NCBI GenBank assembly: GCA_012965445.1 | Contig: DTSJ01000066.1 | Location: 2,394 to 17,033, forward strand | Direction: 5' to 3' | DNA from: Candidatus Hydrogenedentota bacterium | GTDB taxonomy: Bacteria > Hydrogenedentota > Hydrogenedentia > Hydrogenedentiales > GCA-2746185 | Length of the DNA: 14,640 nucleotides | Part shown: piece after piece, positions 5,528 through 13,227 of the stretch | Layout of the letters: each line of letters begins with the position of its first letter | How positions within the stretch are numbered: position 1 is the first letter of the stretch | The notes under the pieces: model-generated | Database searches by the model: none | The model's input: only the letters and a program-made list of their open reading frames with translations | Told to the model about the DNA's origin: nothing | Translations under genes and position numbers: made by a program

Positions 5528-6643
5528 CTACTCCTCCAATTCGTCCAACCCAAATACACTAATTGTAATCGTCTCATAGGGACTCTTCTCGCCGCGTTCA
5601 TACAAACACGCGACGTTTCCATCACTCAATACCGCCAAATCAGAATACGCACTCGGCCCGTCGTGCAGCACAAAACTCTTGTCCCAGCTCGACCCATTAT
5701 CCATACTCAATCGTACCGTCATCTTTTCCCGTTTACGTTCACTCGCAGGATTCGAAAACAATATCCACTTCTTACCCTTCCCGCGCGTACTCCCCACCCG
5801 GCGTATGCTCGCCTGACACACCGGCTCGATCAACGTCGAATCATGATGCTGTTCAGTCCAGGTCGCGCCCCCGTCCTCACTAATCGCCACCTGACGCTGA
5901 TGCTTGCTCCGATCGTAGTTTCGCATATTCAGCATCAAGTCTCCGTTCGAAAGCTCGACCACCTCACACTCATTCACCTGATGCTCCGGCGAACTTCCCC
6001 CCAACTCCCAGGTCTCACCGTGATCATCCGAAAAAATCACGTGGGAGTAATAGTGCTTCGTCTCCGCCTCAATATGGTCGCATGGAATAATCAATCGCTC
6101 CTTGTGCTTCCCCCGCTCTACCTGAATCCCCGCGCCCGGTCCCGTTGCATACCAGGTCCAATTGGACAGCTTCGTAGTATCCGTAATCTCCCTGGGCACG
6201 GACCAGCTCAAGCCGTCATCCCTGGAACTCGTCACAAAAACACGCCGTGTATCCCTGCTTTTCAGGTCGATGATTTCCCGCTCGTGATCGTCCCCCCGGT
6301 TCCACGTCATCAGCAGATGAATCGCCCCCGTCTCCCTGTCGACGACTGGCGCGGGATTCCCGCACGTGTTCCCTGAATCATCCCAGATCACTTGCTGCCC
6401 GCTCCATGTTGCCCCATCGTCAGTAGACCGCTTCAAGAGCATGTCAATGTTACCAGTATCCCCCCCGCCGTCACTGCGCCCCTCGCAGAATGCAAGCACC
6501 GTCCCCGAATTCGTAACCGCCAGCGCCGGAATCCGATACGTGTCATACCCCCCCACTCCACTCACAAACAGGGGATCCTGCGCCACTTCCGCCGAAACCC
6601 ACCCTGACACAAGCATCGTGATTATTGCACAGACACGTTTCAT
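5528..6643 (-). CDS. Secreted exo-sialidase (GH33-like, BNR repeats)
   Basis: This is a 371-residue protein. The ATG at 6643 is preceded by AGGTGA at 8 bases. A GTG four codons upstream lies inside that ribosome binding site and is unlikely. A Sec signal peptide ends near WVSA-EV (residue 18). The family landmarks are all visible: the RIP motif (YRIPALA, R37), EGR (R56), the Asp-rich GDTGNID (around D62), five Asp boxes of the form S-x-D-x-G-x-(T/S)-W (near residues 73, 140, 205, 255 and 313), a Glu in NECEVVEL (226-230), R241, and the Tyr of AYSDLAV (Y333). GH33 enzymes release terminal sialic acid from glycans using a Tyr/Glu nucleophile pair. The catalytic set looks intact, so the enzyme should be active in the periplasm or outside. 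No sialic acid catabolism genes are in the window. Confidence 0.9.
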   Translation of the reverse strand: MKRVCAIITMLVSGWVSAEVAQDPLFVSGVGGYDTYRIPALAVTNSGTVLAFCEGRSDGGGDTGNIDMLLKRSTDDGATWSGQQVIWDDSGNTCGNPAPVVDRETGAIHLLMTWNRGDDHEREIIDLKSRDTRRVFVTSSRDDGLSWSVPREITDTTKLSNWTWYATGPGAGIQVERGKHKERLIIPCDHIEAETKHYYSHVIFSDDHGETWELGGSSPEHQVNECEVVELSNGDLMLNMRNYDRSKHQRQVAISEDGGATWTEQHHDSTLIEPVCQASIRRVGSTRGKGKKWILFSNPASERKREKMTVRLSMDNGSSWDKSFVLHDGPSAYSDLAVLSDGNVACLYERGEKSPYETITISVFGLDELEE

Positions 6644-6717
6644 ATTGACCGTCACCTATAATTTCCAATCCACAAACGCTACCAATCTACCACAACTCGC
6701 AGCCATTCAAAAAAATA

Positions 6718-6726
6718 TGCTACAGT
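6718..6726 (+). promoter_or_regulatory. Extended -10 promoter of the SGNH-hemF-beta-helix run
   Basis: TGC followed by TACAGT (6721-6726) forms an extended -10 element about 28 bases before the start at 6754, with an A-rich stretch just upstream and no good -35. It lies in the 110-base region between the divergent sialidase and SGNH genes. Confidence 0.35.
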
Positions 6727-6753
6727 GAACCGACTAAACCGAAAGGAACAGAT

Positions 6754-7419
6754 ATGATCCCATATACGCGCATATTCTCCGCACTCCTTGTTGTTGCCCT
6801 GCTCCCAGCGATCCACGCGCTGGCCGAGAGCAGATGGGAACCTTCTATCCAGAAATTCGAAGCTGCCGATGCCGAAAACATGCCTGCGCCCGGCGGCATC
6901 GTGTTCGTAGGCAGTTCGAGTATGGTCTATTGGAAAACGGACAAGGATTTTCCCGAACACAACATCATCAATCGCGGCTTCGGTGGTTCGCATACCTCGG
7001 ACTCCCTGGAGTTCGCCGACCGCATCATCATCAAGTACAAACCCCGTATCGTGGCCATTTATGCTGGAGACAACGACATCGCTGCGGGAAAATCCATCGA
7101 GACGGTCGTGGATGACACGAAGAAGCTGTTTGCATATATTCACGATGCGCTGCCGGAGACGAAAATCATCTACGTCGCCATCAAGCCGAGCCTCGCGCGT
7201 TGGAATCTTGTTGACAAAATGCGCGCGGCAAATGCGGCAATTGAAGCGATCACCGAGAAAGACGAGCGTATGCAGTTCCTCGATATTGATACACCCTCGC
7301 TAGGCGCTGACGGAAAACCGTGCAAAGAACTCTTCGTCGGCGATGGCCTCCACCTAAGTGCGGAAGGCTATTCGGTCTGGAATAAACTCATGCGCCCGCT
7401 ACTCGCGGCTAAGGATTAG
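6754..7419 (+). CDS. Secreted SGNH/GDSL-family hydrolase
   Basis: This is a 221-residue protein with a clear Sec signal peptide ending near HALA-ES (residue 24). The four SGNH blocks are present: VGSSSM (nucleophile Ser, residue 55), NRGFGG (oxyanion Gly, 74-78), YAGDND (G105 and N107 of the GxND block), and GDGLHLS (D197 and H200 of the catalytic DxxH). The order and spacing fit the platelet-activating-factor acetylhydrolase-like subgroup, which in bacteria often removes acetyl or other acyl groups from glycans. The substrate is unknown. AAGGAA precedes the ATG. It heads a run with hemF (7-base gap) and the beta-helix protein, and is divergent from the sialidase, which suggests joint work on a decorated glycan. 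Confidence 0.9.
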   Translation: MIPYTRIFSALLVVALLPAIHALAESRWEPSIQKFEAADAENMPAPGGIVFVGSSSMVYWKTDKDFPEHNIINRGFGGSHTSDSLEFADRIIIKYKPRIVAIYAGDNDIAAGKSIETVVDDTKKLFAYIHDALPETKIIYVAIKPSLARWNLVDKMRAANAAIEAITEKDERMQFLDIDTPSLGADGKPCKELFVGDGLHLSAEGYSVWNKLMRPLLAAKD

Positions 7420-7426
7420 CCGCCGC

Positions 7427-8323
7427 ATGCCGAACGCCGAAACGGTCCAGCAGGGATTCAAAAACGTCCAGAATGACATTTGCGAATTCCTGAATGAACA
7501 TAATGACAAGCCCTACCAGGAAGACCTCTGGGAATACGAAAAAGGCAACGGCGGCGGCATCACACGCGTCTGGGTGGACGGCGATCTTATCGAAAAGGGA
7601 GGTGTAAACTTCTCCGCTATTCGCGGCACTTCTCTGCCTGCATCTGCCGCGACCCAGTTCAAGATTCCCGAAGGTACCGAATTTCTCGCAACGGGTGTCA
7701 GCCTCGTCATCCACCCCTGGAGTCCTTTCGTGCCCACGATCCACATGAATATTCGCTATTTTGAGGCCGGAGATGTGGCATGGTTCGGCGGCGGCATCGA
7801 TTTGACCCCTTGCTATCCGAAGAAAGACCAGATCATCCAGTTTCACAATACGCTCAAGAAGGTTTGCGATAAATCCGAACACGACTACGGGAAAGACAAG
7901 CAGACCTGCGACGATTACTTCTACCTCCCGCATCGCGATGAAACCCGCGGCATCGGCGGCATTTTTTTCGATCATCTCCAGGAAGACCTCGAAAGCCACT
8001 CCCAATACGCGCTCAATCTTGGCTATGCGTTCCGCGACTTGTACGACCCATTCATCGATAAGAATCGCGATACGCCGTACACCGATGCGCAGCGCGACTT
8101 CCTGCTCTACCGGAGAGGACGCTATGTCGAGTTCAACCTCGTCTATGATCGCGGAACCATCTTCGGCCTCCAGTCAAAGGGGCGCATCGAAAGCATCCTC
8201 ATGTCCCTGCCTGCAACCGCGAACTGGAAGTATGACTTTCACGCAGAGCCAGGTACGCCGGAATTCGAACTCACCGATTTCTACCTGAAGCCGCAGGATT
8301 GGGTAAATATGTCTGCTGAGTAA
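7427..8323 (+). CDS. hemF: Oxygen-dependent coproporphyrinogen III oxidase
   Basis: This is a 298-residue cytoplasmic enzyme that converts coproporphyrinogen III to protoporphyrinogen IX in haem synthesis, with O2 as oxidant. The family blocks are strong: GGVNFSAIRG, SLVIHPWSPFVPTIHMNIR, WFGGGIDLTP, YFYLPHRDETRGIGG, LYRRGRYVEFNLVYDRGT and GRIESILMSLP. The four His counterparts of the catalytic/metal residues are present (H96, H106, H140, H169). The motif usually written GVNFS-x-VHG reads IRG here, a departure at R66. I chose the ATG at 7427 because the upstream in-frame codons lie inside the SGNH gene and the family begins here. The gene sits between two secreted enzymes with gaps of 7 and 22 bases, with no other haem gene nearby. 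Confidence 0.95.
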   Translation: MPNAETVQQGFKNVQNDICEFLNEHNDKPYQEDLWEYEKGNGGGITRVWVDGDLIEKGGVNFSAIRGTSLPASAATQFKIPEGTEFLATGVSLVIHPWSPFVPTIHMNIRYFEAGDVAWFGGGIDLTPCYPKKDQIIQFHNTLKKVCDKSEHDYGKDKQTCDDYFYLPHRDETRGIGGIFFDHLQEDLESHSQYALNLGYAFRDLYDPFIDKNRDTPYTDAQRDFLLYRRGRYVEFNLVYDRGTIFGLQSKGRIESILMSLPATANWKYDFHAEPGTPEFELTDFYLKPQDWVNMSAE

Positions 8324-8345
8324 TCGCCGGGAAAGAGGAAAATAC

Positions 8346-9869
8346 ATGAGCCGCAAATTTGTCATGCTGCTAATTCTAACGACTCTTTTAGCCAACACTT
8401 CGGTAGCAGATTTGTACTCGGCACTATGGGGAAAAGACGGATCACAATGGTCACCTGATGGGCGGCTTCCCGATTTTTCGTTTGCGGGCTACATGCGGGG
8501 CGAAGAACCTCTGCCTGCGCCGTCGGTGACGTACAATATACTCGATTTCGGTGCTGTCGAAGACGATGAAATTGATGACAGCGATGCCTTTCTGAAGGCC
8601 ATCGCGGCGGTACCGCAGGGCGTGATCCTCGTTCCGGAAGGACGCTACATCATCACGAAGATGCTTGTGATCAACAAACCTGACGTCGTGCTTCGGGGAG
8701 AAGGTCCGGACAAGACGACTCTCTTTTTCCCAATACCGCTCAATGACATAAAACCCAATTGGGGAGCTACGACCAGCGGTCAGCGGACTTCCAACTATTC
8801 CTGGTCGGGCGGATTCATCTCGATTCGCGGAAGTTATCAGCGTAAGCAGATCACGACCATAACATCCGCTGCGAAGCGGGGACAGCACGCCATCGAAGTA
8901 GACGACACCTCAATGTTGTCAGTCGGTCAGGAAATCGAAATAAGACTCGAAGACAACGCGGAAAATTCGCTCGCCAACCATCTGTACTCCGGCGATCCGC
9001 GTATCAGTCTCGAAAAACTGCTAGGTAGAACTCACGCCTCGCTCGTAACGAGAATCGAATCGATCAAGAGCAATACCGTTACTTTTGACAGGCCGCTGCG
9101 CTTCGATATCGAAGCCGCCTGGAAGCCCGCCGTCTATCGCTTTGCGCCCACCGTAACGCAGTCCGGCATCGAAGGACTCCGTTTCGAATTTCCAAACATT
9201 CCCTATGAAGGCCATTTCTCTGAACTCGGCAAAAACGCGTTTGCGCTCAGTCAGGTGGCCCACTGCTGGGTTCGCAACATACATGTTCACAACGCGGACA
9301 GCGGCGGATTCGTTTCGGGCAGTTTCAACACAGTGGATGGTATGCTCTTCACGTCGGACCGCCGGGAAGACTCGAACCGGAAATCAACCGGGCATCACGG
9401 CCTGACGAACGGCGGCGATGACAATCTCTTTATCAATTTCGACTATCAATCCAAATTCATCCACGACATCACCGTGAGCCGGAGTTCCGGCAACGTCCAT
9501 GCGAACGGTCGCGGTATCGATCTCGCTCTGGATCACCATCGTCACGGCTCCTTCGAGAATCTCTTTACGAATATCCATGTCGGTCTCGGGTCGCGTGTAT
9601 GGCAATCAGGAGGCGGGGCCGCCCTCGGAGCCCACTGCGCCGCGCGAGGCACTTTCTGGAATATTTGGGCCGACCAGACCTTCCAAGCGCCCGATTCGAA
9701 ATTCGGGCCATGGTCTATGAACTTCGTAGGGATCCAGATGGACGCGCCCGCGAACACCCAGCCCGCCGAACGCTGGTACGAGCACAGCAGCTCAGAACGG
9801 GTGTATCCCGTCAATCTTCATCACGCCCAGCTTGAGCGACGATTGAAGTCAAAAGATAGTCAGGAGTAG
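8346..9869 (+). CDS. Secreted beta-helix carbohydrate-active protein (pectate lyase superfamily / GH55-like)
   Basis: This is a 507-residue protein. Its Sec signal peptide ends near TSVA-DL (residue 21). GAGGAAA lies 6-7 bases before the ATG. The first helical turn carries the superfamily signature: YNILDFGAVEDDEIDDSDAF (63-82), then GVILVPEGRYIIT (93-105) and VVLRGEGPDKTTLFF. Later rungs include HCWVRNIHVHNADSGGF (around 300) and a His-rich stretch near 378-425 (LDHHRHGSFENLFTNIHVG). This is the right-handed beta-helix of pectate-lyase-3/GH55-like proteins, which act on polysaccharides as lyases or hydrolases. Catalytic residues cannot be assigned from sequence alone, so lyase versus hydrolase is open. 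Its position downstream of the SGNH hydrolase and near the sialidase supports a glycan-degrading role. Confidence 0.8.
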   Translation: MSRKFVMLLILTTLLANTSVADLYSALWGKDGSQWSPDGRLPDFSFAGYMRGEEPLPAPSVTYNILDFGAVEDDEIDDSDAFLKAIAAVPQGVILVPEGRYIITKMLVINKPDVVLRGEGPDKTTLFFPIPLNDIKPNWGATTSGQRTSNYSWSGGFISIRGSYQRKQITTITSAAKRGQHAIEVDDTSMLSVGQEIEIRLEDNAENSLANHLYSGDPRISLEKLLGRTHASLVTRIESIKSNTVTFDRPLRFDIEAAWKPAVYRFAPTVTQSGIEGLRFEFPNIPYEGHFSELGKNAFALSQVAHCWVRNIHVHNADSGGFVSGSFNTVDGMLFTSDRREDSNRKSTGHHGLTNGGDDNLFINFDYQSKFIHDITVSRSSGNVHANGRGIDLALDHHRHGSFENLFTNIHVGLGSRVWQSGGGAALGAHCAARGTFWNIWADQTFQAPDSKFGPWSMNFVGIQMDAPANTQPAERWYEHSSSERVYPVNLHHAQLERRLKSKDSQE

Positions 9870-9908
9870 TCAACGATTAGTCGACAGGGGTCAACTGATA
9901 GTATCCGT

Positions 9909-10328
9909 CTAGTCTCGATCTGGGTCGAAAGGCGCTATAAACGGGATCGAAAACGGATAATGAAATTTCTCGCCGTCGTATGCTCGCAACGCACCAACGA
10001 GTGCCAGAAGCACCTGCGCAATGTAGATTAAAATAGGCACCCAACCCAGGAAGTACCCCAGAAGTATCGGTTTCAACATCTTGAGCATCACCCAAGAGAC
10101 CACGACCAACAAAGCCATCGAGAATTGAAAATTTACAGATTCCCTGCCCTGCTCATCGATATAAAAGTGCTCGTCTCGCTTCATGCGCCAGACAATGAAG
10201 GCGACTAGCGGTGGACCGATCGGAGCAAACAGAAAACCTACCAATACGGACAAATGACATGCGCTTGCCCAGCGGCGCACGTATATATCCGGTATGTCAT
10301 AGTGGTTATCGAACATTGGGTGGCCCAT
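9909..10328 (-). CDS. DUF4870-type small membrane protein
   Basis: This is a 139-residue protein with three to four hydrophobic segments: about 25-48 (SVLVGFLFAPIGPPLVAFIVW), 68-88 and 90-115. The charged loop with HFYIDEQGRESVNFQFS (55-71), followed by membrane segments and LRAYDGEKFHYPFSIPFI near the end, is the DUF4870 pattern (Tic20-like small membrane proteins). Its function is unknown. The ATG at 10328 has AGGAG only two bases before it. An ATG four codons later (10316) has the same site at about 15 bases, so neither start is ideal. The gene is convergent with the beta-helix gene, with a 39-base gap and no obvious hairpin. Confidence 0.75.
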   Translation of the reverse strand: MGHPMFDNHYDIPDIYVRRWASACHLSVLVGFLFAPIGPPLVAFIVWRMKRDEHFYIDEQGRESVNFQFSMALLVVVSWVMLKMLKPILLGYFLGWVPILIYIAQVLLALVGALRAYDGEKFHYPFSIPFIAPFDPDRD

Positions 10329-10445
10329 GTCTCCTGACTCCCGATAGTATGTCAGAGGCAGACATTTAATTCACATAATCCAGGAATTTGGACTCGCAAC
10401 TTTGACCAGCATTACGCCCGATATGTTTCAATTTTCAATAATTTG

Positions 10446-10976
10446 TCATTTTTCGCTATATTTTGGTCCTTTTCTAAGTAAATTCAACTGCCGATCCAAC
10501 TGCTCAAACTCCCGCTCACAGCACAGACACAGATAAAACTCACGATAAGCACGGCATACGTAAAATCCCTCAACCTGCAATGCATAGCTCTGAATCTCTC
10601 CGGTACAATTGAACAGACACCGTTCATTTTCGGGATGTTGGAGATCTTCATTGATAATCAAGGGGTTACACGCAAGGGCCTTTCTTTGCACAAGCCCAAG
10701 TGCCAGGCACAGCTCAAGATAGCGAAACAACTCGGTCCCGGCGTAGTGGGCGATTTCGGTCGCCTCCTCCAGTAAAATGACCAAATGTCGAGCGGACAGC
10801 ACACGAAACGGCACATCCGCGGCATCGTGAGTCAGAACGATGTGAATCGGGTTATTCGCATCCGAATCGGACTCGAATTTGAAATCGTATTGATCCAGGA
10901 ACGCCTGAAGCTTGCCGCCCAACTCTACCGTCGCCGGGTCTTTCATCGCATAAATTCCCATGTAAATCTGTGTCAT
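10446..10976 (-). CDS. Cys-rich protein of unknown function
   Basis: This is a 176-residue soluble protein that I do not recognise. The frame is open 13 codons further upstream, but the ATG at 10976 has a near-perfect AAAAGGAG five bases before it (10982-10989). The N-terminal 80 residues look like an alpha/beta domain (MTQIYMGIYAMKDPATVEL, then HIVLTHDAADVPFRVLSARH). The C-terminal half holds eight cysteines, at 90, 103, 120, 124, 141, 150, 152 and 153, with clusters C-x3-C (NERCLFNC) and C-x8-C-x-C-C (VCRAYREFYLCLCC), plus H114. That density in a protein without a signal peptide suggests zinc or Fe-S binding. The late 'CLFN...VC' layout faintly recalls the zinc region of archaemetzincin proteases, but the HExxH motif is absent, so I do not assign it. 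It is divergent from the exported MBL hydrolase. Confidence 0.75.
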   Translation of the reverse strand: MTQIYMGIYAMKDPATVELGGKLQAFLDQYDFKFESDSDANNPIHIVLTHDAADVPFRVLSARHLVILLEEATEIAHYAGTELFRYLELCLALGLVQRKALACNPLIINEDLQHPENERCLFNCTGEIQSYALQVEGFYVCRAYREFYLCLCCEREFEQLDRQLNLLRKGPKYSEK

Positions 10977-10981
10977 ATCTA

Positions 10982-10989
10982 CTCCTTTT
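10982..10989 (-). promoter_or_regulatory. Strong ribosome binding site that fixes the start at 10976
   Basis: AAAAGGAG on the minus strand lies five bases before the ATG at 10976. The longer reading from 11015 has no comparable site, so the shorter protein is preferred. Confidence 0.7.
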
Positions 10990-11059
10990 GTCGTAGCGGC
11001 ACTCCCTGAATACATTAAATTGACGCGAAAGGAGTCGGTTTTCTTTCAAAAACTTTTTC

Positions 11060-11088
11060 TTGTACGCCCCCTTCGAATACTCTAAGCT
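11060..11088 (+). promoter_or_regulatory. Candidate promoter of the exported MBL hydrolase and phosphatase genes
   Basis: TTGTAC (11060-11065) and TAAGCT (11083-11088) are spaced by 17 bases, about 40 bases before the start at 11131. The -35 match is good and the -10 match fair. Confidence 0.35.
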
Positions 11089-11130
11089 GATATTCACGTT
11101 TCGTCTTGATTGCGCAAAAGGAGAGATCGC

Positions 11131-11982
11131 ATGACTCGCTACACCATAATCGCACTCGGTCTGCTTGCCGCAGCGTCTACAGGCTGGGCACAGGGAATCA
11201 CCACACACAAAATCACCGATTCCATTTATATGCTCGAAGGCAGTGGCGGAAATGTCGGTTTGTCGGTTGGGGAAGACGGCATTCTGGTCATTGATTCGCA
11301 GTATCCCAACATGGCGGAACCGATTCTTGATGCGATAAAGAAAATACAGAAGGGAAAGATCACTTTCCTCGTGAACACCCATTTCCATGGAGACCATACG
11401 GGCGGCAACAAAGCCCTGGCACAGGATACACCGGTTATCGGGCACATGAATGTGCGAGCTCGAATGGCCAGAGGGAAAGACCTAAGTGATGTAGAGTTCC
11501 GCAACAGCCTTCCGGTGATCACCTATGACGATGCCGCCACTATTCACTTCAATGGGGAAGATATTCAACTTCAGCATTACCCGACCGGACACACGGACTC
11601 TGATACGGTGCTGTACTTTCCGATAGCGAACGTCATACACATGGGGGACCACTTTTTCGTGGGACGTTTTCCGTTTATAGATCTCGCCGGTGGTGGCGAC
11701 GTAGCTCAATACATCAAAAACGTGGAATCAATCATCAGCACTGCGCCCAAGGGTGTTACCGTTATTCCCGGTCACGGCCCCCTTGCCGACATTGACGATT
11801 TGAAAGTATTCCTCAAACTGATCAAAGATACTACCGCACAGATCCAAAAAGGCATCGATGCCGGCAAAGACAGTAAGACTTTGCAGCAAGAAGGTCTCCC
11901 TGCCAAGTATAAAGATGCGGGTTCGGGATTCATCAATACGAAACGCTGGATTAGTATCGTCTACGACAGTTTTACGCGTTAA
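11131..11982 (+). CDS. Exported MBL-fold metallo-hydrolase
   Basis: This is a 283-residue protein. The ATG at 11131 follows AAAGGAGA. Codons upstream in frame (from a TTG at 11110) run through that ribosome binding site and are excluded. A Sec signal peptide ends near GWAQ-GI (residue 21). The zinc site is complete: NTHFHGDHTGGN gives H84, H86, D88 and H89, H154 lies in PTGHTDSD, D173 in HMGDHFF, and H215 in VIPGHGP. The HTDSD and MGDHFF motifs with the TGGN loop place it with the periplasmic 'quinoprotein relay system'/class B-like hydrolases rather than true beta-lactamases, but some lactamase activity cannot be excluded. It is followed after 33 bases by the exported phosphatase gene, so the two probably form an operon. 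Confidence 0.88.
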   Translation: MTRYTIIALGLLAAASTGWAQGITTHKITDSIYMLEGSGGNVGLSVGEDGILVIDSQYPNMAEPILDAIKKIQKGKITFLVNTHFHGDHTGGNKALAQDTPVIGHMNVRARMARGKDLSDVEFRNSLPVITYDDAATIHFNGEDIQLQHYPTGHTDSDTVLYFPIANVIHMGDHFFVGRFPFIDLAGGGDVAQYIKNVESIISTAPKGVTVIPGHGPLADIDDLKVFLKLIKDTTAQIQKGIDAGKDSKTLQQEGLPAKYKDAGSGFINTKRWISIVYDSFTR

Positions 11983-12015
11983 ATTACATCTACTACTACT
12001 GGAAGGTAATCCTAC

Positions 12016-13155
12016 ATGAAGATCGTTCGATTTATGTTCTCCGCAATGATGACATTGCTCATTTCAGCTGCTTACGCCGAAAACCCCATTGCATTCGGCC
12101 CGTACATCCAAAATATCACGGACGGCAGTGCCATCATCTGCTGGTCCACCTATAAAACGGAAGTCGGAATCGCCGGGCCCGACGGCGGTAAAACCAAAAA
12201 ACTCTATGACCACCACGAACTCCCGCTGACTCGACTGAAACACGACACGGAGTATAGCTACGATGTGCTGCGCGACGGCTCGGAATACGGCAAAGGTACT
12301 TTCAAGACCTTCCCCGAAAAGATCGAGCCCTTCAGCTTTGTGGTCTACGGAGACACCCGCTCCGATTCGGTCATCCATCAAAAAATTGTCGACCTTGCCA
12401 TTAAAGAAAAACCGCGTCTCGTGATCAATACTGGCGACCTCGTCGCCAGCGGACTTGAAATTGACGACTGGGAGATCTTTTTCGATGTCAACCGTCAACT
12501 TATGAAAAACGTCCCGTATTACCCGGTACTCGGCAATCACGAAAAAGATGCTGACTACTATTTCGAGTTCTTCAACTTGCCGGGCAACGAACGCTATTAC
12601 GAATTTTTCGTAGGCGACGTACTCTTCCTGATGCTCGACTCCGAAGGTTCAGACTTCGGGAAACCCGAATACGTCAAGAATGATGACTACTACTGGAGCA
12701 ACTACCAGAAAGACTACTTTGAGGAGCAAAGAGAATGGGTGGAAAATATGCTCGACCTCCACAAAGACGCTGGCTATGTTTTCGCATTCTTCCACAAACC
12801 TCTCATCTCCCTCATGTCCAGGCGCGCGCCAGGCTCCAAGCAGCATCGCGCATTCTGGGCCGAAACATTCGAAAAACATGATGTCCAGGCCGTCATCTGC
12901 GGACATGACCATCACTACCATCGTGCGCAATCCGATGAGGGACTCACGATGATTACCTCCGGCGGCGGCGGCGCGAGCCTCTACAACACCGACATCACTT
13001 CTCCGGAAACCAAACTGCACAAGAAGGTCAATCACCTCATTCGGGTGGACGTTGGAGAAAACGAGGCCACGCTGAAAGTAATCGACATAGAAGGAAACGA
13101 AATCGAAACCTTTACGCTGCCCAAGAGAAAGCCCTATCGACAGCGCAGAAACTAA
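12016..13155 (+). CDS. Exported metallophosphoesterase with N-terminal purple-acid-phosphatase-like domain
   Basis: This is a 379-residue protein. A Sec signal peptide ends at AYA-EN (residue 21). Residues 25-100 (FGPYIQNITDGSAIICWST onwards) are a fibronectin-like beta domain, as found before the catalytic domain of purple acid phosphatases. The calcineurin-like metal site is complete: D113 in VYGDTRSD, D141 in NTGDLVASG, N174 and H175 in LGNHEKD, H260 in FFHKP, and H297 and H299 in CGHDHHYH. It should hydrolyse phosphate mono- or diesters in the periplasm or outside with a dinuclear metal centre. The substrate is unknown. A ribosome binding site (GGAAGG) lies upstream. It is probably co-transcribed with the MBL hydrolase. 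The C-terminus is strongly basic (KRKPYRQRR). Confidence 0.9.
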   Translation: MKIVRFMFSAMMTLLISAAYAENPIAFGPYIQNITDGSAIICWSTYKTEVGIAGPDGGKTKKLYDHHELPLTRLKHDTEYSYDVLRDGSEYGKGTFKTFPEKIEPFSFVVYGDTRSDSVIHQKIVDLAIKEKPRLVINTGDLVASGLEIDDWEIFFDVNRQLMKNVPYYPVLGNHEKDADYYFEFFNLPGNERYYEFFVGDVLFLMLDSEGSDFGKPEYVKNDDYYWSNYQKDYFEEQREWVENMLDLHKDAGYVFAFFHKPLISLMSRRAPGSKQHRAFWAETFEKHDVQAVICGHDHHYHRAQSDEGLTMITSGGGGASLYNTDITSPETKLHKKVNHLIRVDVGENEATLKVIDIEGNEIETFTLPKRKPYRQRRN

Positions 13156-13227
13156 CCCGAACAAACACTCGCGATTTCATAAACACGCGTCCCGAGCGTT
13201 CGAATCAACATTCCCGGAGTACCCCTG

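Noticed and set aside
5663..6376. A 237-codon open frame on the plus strand opposite the sialidase
   Set aside because: The sialidase shows every family motif on the minus strand. The antisense translation is Arg/Pro/His-rich with no domain.
7409..8005. A 198-codon open frame on the minus strand opposite hemF
   Set aside because: It is the antisense of a highly conserved enzyme, with no start signal.
9870..9908. Repeated GTCAAC/GTCGAC/GTCAACT words in the gap between the beta-helix and DUF4870 genes
   Set aside because: These are short direct repeats only. They form no stem with a T tract, so I do not call a terminator or a binding site.
10446..10976. Archaemetzincin-type protease as identity of the Cys-rich protein
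   Set aside because: The length and late Cys pattern are vaguely similar, but the HExxH zinc motif required for the family is absent.
11131..11982. Beta-lactamase (class B resistance gene)
   Set aside because: The zinc motif is shared by the whole MBL fold. The sequence features fit general periplasmic MBL hydrolases, and no lactamase-specific context is visible.
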